Assembly (NCBI GenBank): GCA_947177675.1
Contig: CAMWVK010000135.1
Coordinates: 1-5,452 of the forward strand
DNA: 5,452 nucleotides
Source: an uncultured Mucispirillum sp.
Lineage (GTDB): Bacteria; Chrysiogenota; Deferribacteres; Deferribacterales; Mucispirillaceae
Reading direction: 5' to 3'
The position numbers and the translations under genes are program-made. Positions 1 through 5,452 of this stretch are shown one piece after another; position 1 is the first letter of the stretch, and every line of letters begins with the position of its first letter. The notes below the pieces were generated by a model. The model did not search any database, had not been told where the DNA came from, and worked only from the letters and a program-made list of their open reading frames with translations.

Positions 1-34
1 GTTTATTTTTACGACTTTTTGGTGTAGTATCCAT
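1..34 (-). CDS. Possible start of a minus-strand gene running off the left edge (partial, unidentified)
   Basis: Reading leftwards, an ATG at 34-32 opens a frame that stays open to the window edge and encodes MDTTPKSRKNK, a short basic, polar N-terminus. A Shine-Dalgarno-like GAGAGG lies at 52-47, leaving 12 bases to the ATG, which is longer than the usual 5-9. A candidate promoter lies further upstream at 104-76. Only 11 codons are visible, so no family can be named and the open frame could be chance. The competing reading is that a plus-strand gene ends nearby (for example at the TAG at 25-27) and that the inverted repeat at 37-108 is its terminator. The gene would lie downstream of the purL unit but be separated from it by the terminator at 174-212. 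Confidence 0.35.
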   Translation of the reverse strand, partial: MDTTPKSRKNK

Positions 35-46
35 TTGTGGTTGTTA

Positions 47-52
47 CCTCTC
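47..52 (-). promoter_or_regulatory. Candidate ribosome binding site GAGAGG for the left-edge gene
   Basis: The minus strand reads GAGAGGTAACAACCACAAATG from 52 down to 32. GAGAGG is a purine-rich match to the anti-Shine-Dalgarno and stands out in very AT-rich surroundings. The 12-base gap to the ATG is long, which weakens the case. The bases between it and the start codon include the left arm of the inverted repeat (37-46), so translation initiation could in principle be affected by anything binding or pairing there. Confidence 0.35.
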
Positions 53-75
53 TTAATTTATTTTTTGACTAAAAA

Positions 76-104
76 ATATTATTTTATTTAAAGAGTTTTA
101 ACAA
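76..104 (-). promoter_or_regulatory. Candidate sigma-70-type promoter reading leftwards
   Basis: On the minus strand a -35-like TTGTTA (104-99, four of six matches to TTGACA) is followed after exactly 17 bases by a -10-like TAATAT (81-76, four of six matches to TATAAT). Transcription would start near 70-68 and give a leader of about 35 bases before the ATG at 34. The -35 element lies inside the right arm of the inverted repeat (99-108). In such AT-rich DNA, partial matches of this quality arise by chance, so the support comes mainly from the correct spacing and the downstream Shine-Dalgarno and ATG. Confidence 0.35.
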
Positions 105-119
105 CCACTTTTTTATTTA

Positions 120-175
120 TTCACTTTTTCGCAATCGTTTTTAGAATTTACCACATTTTTTTCATTAAAAGTGAA
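120..175. repeat. 9-bp inverted repeat in the intergenic region
   Basis: TTCACTTTT at 120-128 is complementary to AAAAGTGAA at 167-175, with 38 bases between the arms. The right arm runs into the T-tract of the terminator at 174-212, so the RNA of a read-through transcript could form an alternative pairing. The arms are AT-rich and may be coincidental. Between them (129-166) I see only AT-rich sequence with no gene. Confidence 0.3.
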
Positions 176-212
176 AAAACTTCCTAAAAATCTTAAATCG
201 CTTTTCAGGAAG
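174..212 (-). terminator. Rho-independent terminator of the purL-flavoenzyme unit
   Basis: On the minus strand CTTCCT (212-207) pairs with AGGAAG (185-180). The stem continues inwards through one G-U and four A-U pairs (206-202 with 190-186), giving about 11 pairs around an 11-base loop. It is followed immediately by six T's (179-174). This is the standard intrinsic terminator layout, and it begins 45 bases after the stop codon of the flavoenzyme gene. It marks the end of the transcript from purL. Confidence 0.88.
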
Positions 213-257
213 CATTATAATTGAAATAAATTTTTATATATAAATAAGTTACAAAAA

Positions 258-1643
258 TTAACTGCCAATAATTTCTTCTATAACATCTTGTGCAGTATAT
301 CCATAAGGTCTGGCAATTACAGATTTATAATCATCTCCCATTGTTACAAGGGGTTTTTCTTCTTCACCAGACTTGCATATTAACGGGTAGCCGGCTGAAG
401 CCATTAAAGCATTGCATAAACATTTTCTTCCCCTTGTATTTTCTTCTTTTCCACCCTTTTTAACATACATTTCAACAGGCTCTGCAGCACACCTGTATCC
501 TATTGTGCCATCCTCTTTTTCATAGCATGAGCGTAAATAGCCAAGATTGCATACACGCTGTCTCTTATTATAAAGAGCATCATCTGATAAAGTGCCTGCA
601 ATATCTGCCACCTTAAAAGGAAACCCTGTTGGTGAAGCAAGTGGGTCTGTTTTAATATTAATGTTTTCAGATGACAGGACTTTATGCTTTATATCATCAG
701 TAAAGCCAGCCTCTTTTGTGAAAGCAAAAACTGAACCTGCCTGAATGCCTGCTGCCCCTGCTGCTAATGCTTTTTTAAGCCCCTCTTTTGTGCCATAAGA
801 GCCTGCAAGCCAGAAAGGAACATTTAATTCTTTTATTTTTTCTAAATCTACAATATCTTTTTCGCCATATACTGGCTCGCCATTTTCATTATATACTCCA
901 GATACTCTTGGGGGAGCATTATGACCTCCAGCCTGATTGCCTTCTATAATAAAGCCATCTGGTGCAACAGGTGATTTTTTCATTAAAGTAACTGCTAAAA
1001 TATTTGATGATATAATAGCAAGAAATTTTGGACGCTTTAATTTTAAATAAGAAAGCCCAAACCTTGACGGGTCAAAAATCATTTTTCTAGGCTCTTTAGC
1101 ATTTTCTACATTACATGTATATTCTACTTTCTCATGGCGGCAAAGTTTTTCTATAACTGATGGTATCTCTTTTGGAATACCTGCACCCATGATTATATAA
1201 TCAATACCTGCAAGCAAAGCACCATATATACCTGCTAAATTAGGAAACTGGATTTTTTCTAAAAAGTTTATGCCAACAATACCTTCATGACCTTCCTTTG
1301 CTAAAAATACTTCTGAAAAATTAGCCGTAACTATTTCATTTTCTTTTTCATAACTCATCTTTAATGAAGGCATAGTAAATTTAAACATCTGCTTAATTTT
1401 ATTATTAGCATTATAAAACTTATCTATCATCTGCTGACCTATTTCTTTAACAGGAAAGTTATTTAAACTTCTTCTAACATTTCCTAAAATATCCCCATAA
1501 TGAAGACGCATAGCCATTACTGCATCAATTGCTGTGCCAGAAACAACACCCAGCTGACCCGCCACAGAAACAGCCTTTGCTAAATGATAATTGCTTACAG
1601 CGATACCCATACCACCTTGAATAATTAATGGATAACTACTCAT
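258..1643 (-). CDS. FMN-dependent nitronate monooxygenase / 2-nitropropane dioxygenase-family protein
   Basis: This 461-residue soluble protein looks like a TIM-barrel FMN oxidoreductase. Visible motifs are the N-terminal PLIIQGGMG (5-13) and GQLGVVSG (29-36), EGNQAGGH (234-241), whose His241 matches the catalytic histidine position of nitronate monooxygenases, LAGSYGT (279-285), and the FMN-phosphate-type loop GAAGIQAGSVF (296-306). Known family members oxidise alkyl nitronates with oxygen; the real substrate here is unknown. It is longer than classical members (about 310-390 residues): the extra C-terminal part (about 360-461) carries six cysteines at 365, 373, 385, 408, 410 and 423. From memory, a widespread long subfamily shares the GYLR, GYRC and GRKCLCN segments of this tail. 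The start at 1643 is chosen because GAGGT (1652-1648) lies five bases upstream of the ATG counted from GAGG. An upstream in-frame ATG at 1700 would add 19 residues, overlap purL by 38 bases and lose this site. It lies 19 bases after purL, so it is probably co-transcribed. Confidence 0.87.
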   Translation of the reverse strand: MSSYPLIIQGGMGIAVSNYHLAKAVSVAGQLGVVSGTAIDAVMAMRLHYGDILGNVRRSLNNFPVKEIGQQMIDKFYNANNKIKQMFKFTMPSLKMSYEKENEIVTANFSEVFLAKEGHEGIVGINFLEKIQFPNLAGIYGALLAGIDYIIMGAGIPKEIPSVIEKLCRHEKVEYTCNVENAKEPRKMIFDPSRFGLSYLKLKRPKFLAIISSNILAVTLMKKSPVAPDGFIIEGNQAGGHNAPPRVSGVYNENGEPVYGEKDIVDLEKIKELNVPFWLAGSYGTKEGLKKALAAGAAGIQAGSVFAFTKEAGFTDDIKHKVLSSENINIKTDPLASPTGFPFKVADIAGTLSDDALYNKRQRVCNLGYLRSCYEKEDGTIGYRCAAEPVEMYVKKGGKEENTRGRKCLCNALMASAGYPLICKSGEEEKPLVTMGDDYKSVIARPYGYTAQDVIEEIIGS

Positions 1644-1647
1644 TTTT

Positions 1648-1652
1648 ACCTC
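1648..1652 (-). promoter_or_regulatory. Ribosome binding site GAGGT that fixes the flavoenzyme start
   Basis: The minus strand reads ATGAGGTAAAAATG into the start codon at 1643. GAGG followed by a five-base spacer is a good Shine-Dalgarno arrangement and lies wholly in the gap after the purL stop. It decides for the 461-residue form of the protein over the 480-residue form starting at 1700. Confidence 0.8.
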
Positions 1653-1662
1653 ATTTCTATAT

Positions 1663-4600
1663 TTATTCTTCTCCCGTAAAATATTTAACACCGGCTTCAA
1701 ATAAACGCTGGTTCATATTGCCATAATTATTGTTAATATGAACACCATTTCCAAAACGCTCACTGTGCCCCATTTTGCCTAATGCTCTGCCGCATGGCGA
1801 ACATATACCCTCTATCGCCATTACTGATCCATTAGGATTATACGGAGAATTCATTGTAATATTGCCCTCTAAATCAGTATATTGAAACAATACCTGACCA
1901 TTTTCAAAAAACTTATCAATTATTTTCTGCGGAGCTGTAAACCTGCCCTCCCCATGTGATACTGGAACAATATCTATTTCGCCTATATTTCTTAAATTCA
2001 TCCATGGTGAATTAAGAGAAGTTACTCTTGTATGCACCATTTGAGAAATATGCCTGCCTATTGTATTAAAAGAAAGTGTTGCATCTTCTTCTGATAAATC
2101 GCAAATATGACCATAAGTTAATATGCCAGTTTTAATTAATGCCTGAAAACCATTGCATATACCTATAATCAAGCCGTCTCTTTTATTAATTAAATCATCA
2201 ACTGCATGTCTTACTTTATTATTTTTTAAAACAGATACATAAAATTTACCAGAACCCTCAGGTTCATCCCCTGCACTAAATCCACCAGGAAGCACTAATA
2301 TTTGTGATTTATTTACTAAATCTGCAAACTCATTACAAGAGGAATAAGCATCTTCTACTCTCATATTTCTAAAAACAAACGGCTCAACAGTGCGGCTGCC
2401 AGCATGCTCAAAAATACGCTTAGTATCATATTCGCAGTTTGTGCCAGGCAGTGCAAGCACTGCAACCTGTGGCTTAACAATAATTTTTGCTTTTTTCAAA
2501 CTGCTTCTTTCTGGATAATCCTGCGGTTTAATAACAACATTTTCTCCATCCACTTTACTTGGGAAAATATGCTCCAACGGGCTCTGCCATAAGGAAAGAG
2601 CATCTAATAATAAAACTTTTTCATTATTATATGATAATTCTTGATTATTATTTAATTCTGCAATTTCTGTAATATTATTAACACCTTTAATATCATAGCC
2701 TTTTTTAGTCTGTATTAAAAAACTGCCGTAAAATGGAAATGATAATTCATTAAGTGATAAATTTTTAATATTAAGACCAGCCATATTGCCAAATGCCATT
2801 TTTGCAAGAGATTCTATAATGCCGCCATTTGTAACAGTATGAACTGCTTTTACAACTTTATCTGCAATTAATTTTTCTAATATTTTTAAGTTTTCTTTAA
2901 ATGCAGCAGTATCTAATAAATCATTGTCTGCAAGGGGTGTTTTCAATAAATATATATTTCCACCATCTAACATAAGTTCGTTTGTAACTATATTTGATAA
3001 ATCAGATGGAGCAACTGCAAAAGAAATCAGCGTAGGTGGAACACTGATTTCTCTGCCTGTATCGCTGTCTTTAAATGTACCAGACATACTGTCTTTACCA
3101 CCTATTGCAGCAATCCCTAAATCATACTGAGCTTTTAATGCACCAAGCAGTGCTGCTGCTGGCTTGCCCCAGCGTTTTTCATCCTGCATAAGTCTTTCAA
3201 AATATTCCTGAAATGAAAGGCGGATATCTTTAAGCCTGCCACATGCTGCTGTAATTTTTGAAACTGATTCTATAACTGCAAAATAAGCACCATGAAAAGG
3301 GCTCCACTGCATAATAAACGGATTATAACCTGAAGCCATAATAGAAACAGTTGTAGTATCTCCACTCTGCACAGGTATTTTTGCAATCATACTTTGAGCA
3401 GGAGTATTGCCAGTTTTACCGCCAAATGGTGTTACTACACTTGATGCTCCAATAGTAGAGTCAAACATTTCTACTAACCCTTTTTGAGAGCATACATTTA
3501 AATCTGATAATGTATTTTCAATAAGCTCTTTAAATGTGCTGTATTTTTTATTTTCTATATAATTTGTTTTTTCTGGGTTTATAATATATGCTTTTTGGTA
3601 TCTTGCAGCACCAGCAGAATCAAGAAACTCTCTTGATATATCTACAATCACTTTGCCATCATGGACCATTTTAAGCCTTTTACTGTCAGTAACTTTTGCA
3701 ACAAGTGCAGCTTCTAAGTTTTCTTTGCTGCATTCTTTTATAAAATCGTCTAAATCAGAGGCATCAATCACAACAGCCATACGCTCCTGTGATTCTGAAA
3801 GTGCTGTTTCTGTTCCTGTTAAACCCTCATATTTTTTAGGCACTTTGTTTAAGTCTATCTCTAACCCATCAGCAAGCTCACCTATTGCAACAGCAACGCC
3901 GCCTGCTCCAAAGTCGTTACATTTTTTTATCATTGCAGAAACATTTTCTTTTCTAAAAAGCCTTTGTATTTTATGTTCTTCTGGTGCATTACCTTTCTGC
4001 ACTTCTGCACCACATATTTCAATAGATGATGCGTCATGCTCTTTTGATGAGCCAGTTGCTCCACCTACACCATCTCTGCCAGTTCTTCCTCCAATAAGTA
4101 TTATTAAATCGCCAGCACATGGACTTTCACGACGGACTGCTTTTTTAGGGCATGCACCAATTACTGCACCAGTTTCAAGCCTTTTTGCAGTAAAGCCCTC
4201 ATGATAAAATTCCTGAACATATCCAGTAGTAAGTCCTATCTGGTTGCCATAAGAAGAAAAGCCTTTTGCTGCATCCTGCACTATTTTTCTCTGTGGAAGT
4301 TTTTTACCTTTTAAGTAGTCAGCCACTGGCTTCCTAGGGTCTGCACCGCCACTTATACGCATAGACTGGTAAACATAAGCTCTGCCAGAAAGCGGGTCAC
4401 GGATTGCTCCCCCTACACAAGTTGCAGCACCACCAAACGGCTCAATTTCTGTAGGGTGGTTATGAGTTTCATTTTTAAACTGCAAAAGCCATATTTCTTT
4501 TCTGCCATCTATATTTACATCTATTTCAATAGAACATGCATTATTTTCTTCACTTTCTTCTAAATTATTTAAAAGACCCTTTCTTTTTGCATCTCTTGCA

Positions 4601-5442
4601 CCGATTACTGCCATATCCATTAATGAAACAGGCTTATCTACTATCCTTTCACCATATATTTCTTTACGCATATTGTAGTATTGTTCTAATACTTCATTAA
4701 ATAACTGGCTGTATTTCCCATCTTCTATTTTAATATCCTCTAAAATAGTATTAAATGTAGTATGTCTGCAGTGGTCAGACCAGTATGTATCAAGCAGTTT
4801 TAATTCTGTTTCTGTTGGGTTTCTTTTTTCCTGATTTTTAAAATAGCTTTGAGAAAATTTAATATCATCAATATTCATAGCAAACCCAAAAGATGATATT
4901 AAACTTTGAAGCTCACTTTCATTCATATTTATAAACCCAGCTATTGCTTTTACAGGTGCAGGCATTGGCATAACTAATAAGAGAGTTTCAGGCTTTGTTT
5001 CTGCGGCTATTCTTTGGTCAATAGTATTAACTAAAATATTGATAACTTTTTTTACATCATCATCACTGATACTGCCTTCTAACACATAAGTTTTAGCACA
5101 TCTGACAGCTGCATTTTCTGCCCCAGTCATAACTTTAATGCACTGCTCTGCACTATCACTTCTTTGGTCATACTGACCAGGAAGATATTCTACAGAAAAA
5201 TATTTACTGCTGCCAAAAGGATATGTTTCTAAATATATATCATCAACCATAGGTTCAGAAAATACAGTATGCAGTGTTTTATTTAACTGCTCTTTTGTTA
5301 AGCCTTCCACATCATACCTGTTTAATACAATAACATTTGTAAGCCCTGATATTGCTTCATCATTTTTGAGCATATTAAAAAGCCTTAATGCTTCTACTGC
5401 ATGTTCATTCCTTTTTGTAACATAAATACGATTGACAGCCAT
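1663..5442 (-). CDS. purL: Phosphoribosylformylglycinamidine synthase, single-chain (FGAM synthase)
   Basis: This 1259-residue cytoplasmic enzyme catalyses step four of de novo purine synthesis: FGAR + glutamine + ATP to FGAM + glutamate + ADP + phosphate. The order of parts is a PurS-like N-terminal region (about 1-150), a linker with YWSDHCRHTTF (220-230), a first AIR-synthase-like half with NETHNHPTEIEPFGGAA (324-340) and GGATGSSKEHD (460-470), a second half with GGKDSMSG (781-788), and a class I glutamine amidotransferase domain (about 990-1259). The amidotransferase triad is visible: Cys1096 in GICNGFQ, His1163 and Glu1165 in PVSHGEGRF; the late segment SPCGRALGKMGHSER is also typical. 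All expected motifs are present and there is no frameshift. PurS and PurQ functions are therefore built in. The length and style resemble the roughly 1250-residue PurL clade common in Clostridia and other anaerobes, somewhat shorter than the enterobacterial form. The start at 5442 (MAVNRIYVTK) fits the family N-terminus and has GAG seven bases upstream. Its promoter lies outside the window. Confidence 0.97.
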   Translation of the reverse strand: MAVNRIYVTKRNEHAVEALRLFNMLKNDEAISGLTNVIVLNRYDVEGLTKEQLNKTLHTVFSEPMVDDIYLETYPFGSSKYFSVEYLPGQYDQRSDSAEQCIKVMTGAENAAVRCAKTYVLEGSISDDDVKKVINILVNTIDQRIAAETKPETLLLVMPMPAPVKAIAGFINMNESELQSLISSFGFAMNIDDIKFSQSYFKNQEKRNPTETELKLLDTYWSDHCRHTTFNTILEDIKIEDGKYSQLFNEVLEQYYNMRKEIYGERIVDKPVSLMDMAVIGARDAKRKGLLNNLEESEENNACSIEIDVNIDGRKEIWLLQFKNETHNHPTEIEPFGGAATCVGGAIRDPLSGRAYVYQSMRISGGADPRKPVADYLKGKKLPQRKIVQDAAKGFSSYGNQIGLTTGYVQEFYHEGFTAKRLETGAVIGACPKKAVRRESPCAGDLIILIGGRTGRDGVGGATGSSKEHDASSIEICGAEVQKGNAPEEHKIQRLFRKENVSAMIKKCNDFGAGGVAVAIGELADGLEIDLNKVPKKYEGLTGTETALSESQERMAVVIDASDLDDFIKECSKENLEAALVAKVTDSKRLKMVHDGKVIVDISREFLDSAGAARYQKAYIINPEKTNYIENKKYSTFKELIENTLSDLNVCSQKGLVEMFDSTIGASSVVTPFGGKTGNTPAQSMIAKIPVQSGDTTTVSIMASGYNPFIMQWSPFHGAYFAVIESVSKITAACGRLKDIRLSFQEYFERLMQDEKRWGKPAAALLGALKAQYDLGIAAIGGKDSMSGTFKDSDTGREISVPPTLISFAVAPSDLSNIVTNELMLDGGNIYLLKTPLADNDLLDTAAFKENLKILEKLIADKVVKAVHTVTNGGIIESLAKMAFGNMAGLNIKNLSLNELSFPFYGSFLIQTKKGYDIKGVNNITEIAELNNNQELSYNNEKVLLLDALSLWQSPLEHIFPSKVDGENVVIKPQDYPERSSLKKAKIIVKPQVAVLALPGTNCEYDTKRIFEHAGSRTVEPFVFRNMRVEDAYSSCNEFADLVNKSQILVLPGGFSAGDEPEGSGKFYVSVLKNNKVRHAVDDLINKRDGLIIGICNGFQALIKTGILTYGHICDLSEEDATLSFNTIGRHISQMVHTRVTSLNSPWMNLRNIGEIDIVPVSHGEGRFTAPQKIIDKFFENGQVLFQYTDLEGNITMNSPYNPNGSVMAIEGICSPCGRALGKMGHSERFGNGVHINNNYGNMNQRLFEAGVKYFTGEE

Positions 5443-5449
5443 AATATAA

Positions 5450-5452
5450 CTC
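5450..5452 (-). promoter_or_regulatory. Partial ribosome binding site of purL at the window edge
   Basis: The minus strand begins GAGTTATATT before the ATG at 5442. GAG with a seven-base spacer is probably the 3' part of a GGAG-type Shine-Dalgarno cut by the window end. Any promoter, purine riboswitch or PurR-type operator for purL would lie further right and cannot be assessed. Confidence 0.5.

Larger units (their letters stand above)
37..108. repeat. 10-bp perfect inverted repeat; possible operator or plus-strand terminator
   Basis: GTGGTTGTTA at 37-46 is exactly complementary to TAACAACCAC at 99-108. Further inside, CTCTT (50-54) can pair with AAGAG (91-95), separated from the outer stem by a 3-by-3 mismatch, and an A/T hairpin (59-66 with 71-78, loop GACT) sits in the centre. 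On the plus strand the right arm is followed directly by six T's (109-114), as in a rho-independent terminator, although a 52-base gap between arms is large for one. On the minus strand the right arm overlaps the candidate -35 box and the left arm lies between the Shine-Dalgarno and the ATG, which would fit paired regulator sites flanking a promoter. The repeat is certain; its role is not. Confidence 0.6.

Noticed and set aside
1..27. A plus-strand reading frame entering from the left and ending at TAG 25-27 (VYFYDFLV then stop).
   Set aside because: Only eight codons are visible. It would fit the terminator reading of the inverted repeat at 37-108, but there is no independent support, so it is kept as an alternative and not listed as a gene.
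1644..1700. A 19-residue N-terminal extension of the flavoenzyme from the ATG at 1700.
   Set aside because: It would overlap the end of purL by 38 bases, has a lysine/arginine-rich sequence unlike the barrel start, and ignores the well-placed GAGGT at 1652-1648. MSSYPLIIQGGMG is the natural family start.
2404..2592. A 62-codon plus-strand open frame opposite the junction of the second synthase half and the amidotransferase domain of purL.
   Set aside because: It is short, antisense to the conserved coding sequence and shows no recognisable protein features.
2924..3130. A 68-codon plus-strand open frame opposite the second half of purL.
   Set aside because: It lies over the conserved GGKDSMSG region of purL and is best explained as a shadow of that gene.
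3653..4204. A 183-codon plus-strand open frame opposite purL.
   Set aside because: It is antisense to conserved FGAM synthase motifs, its translation is a serine/proline/alanine-rich product typical of reverse-strand shadows, and no ribosome binding site or family resemblance is evident.

Overview
This AT-rich bacterial window holds two complete genes, both on the minus strand and almost certainly co-transcribed from right to left. purL (5442 to 1663) encodes a full-length single-chain phosphoribosylformylglycinamidine synthase. It is followed 19 bases later by a gene (1643 to 258) for an FMN-dependent TIM-barrel oxidoreductase of the nitronate monooxygenase / 2-nitropropane dioxygenase type. 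A good rho-independent terminator on the same strand (212 to 174) closes the unit.

The left end (1-173) is non-coding or nearly so. It contains a 10-bp inverted repeat (37-46 / 99-108) that can be read in two ways. On the minus strand it overlaps a plausible promoter, a Shine-Dalgarno sequence and an ATG that opens a reading frame running off the left edge (MDTTPKSRKNK...). On the plus strand its right arm is followed by six T's, as in a terminator for a gene arriving from the left. The sequence alone does not settle this; I lean slightly to the promoter/start reading. A second, weaker 9-bp inverted repeat lies at 120-175.

The organism looks like a low-GC anaerobic bacterium. Evidence is the AT-rich codon choice (many AAA, ATA, TTA codons), the oligo-T spacers, and a PurL with sequence features I associate with the long PurL clade of Clostridia and other anaerobes. 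A Firmicute or a low-GC lineage such as Deferribacterota would fit; I cannot decide between them from this window.

Functionally, purL supplies the fourth step of de novo purine synthesis. The downstream flavoenzyme has no obvious purine role; its tight position suggests shared transcription, not necessarily shared pathway. I see no mobile element, CRISPR array, tRNA or rRNA. Apart from the left-end inverted repeat and the cysteine-rich tail of the flavoenzyme, this is an ordinary housekeeping region, and I found no convincing new system.
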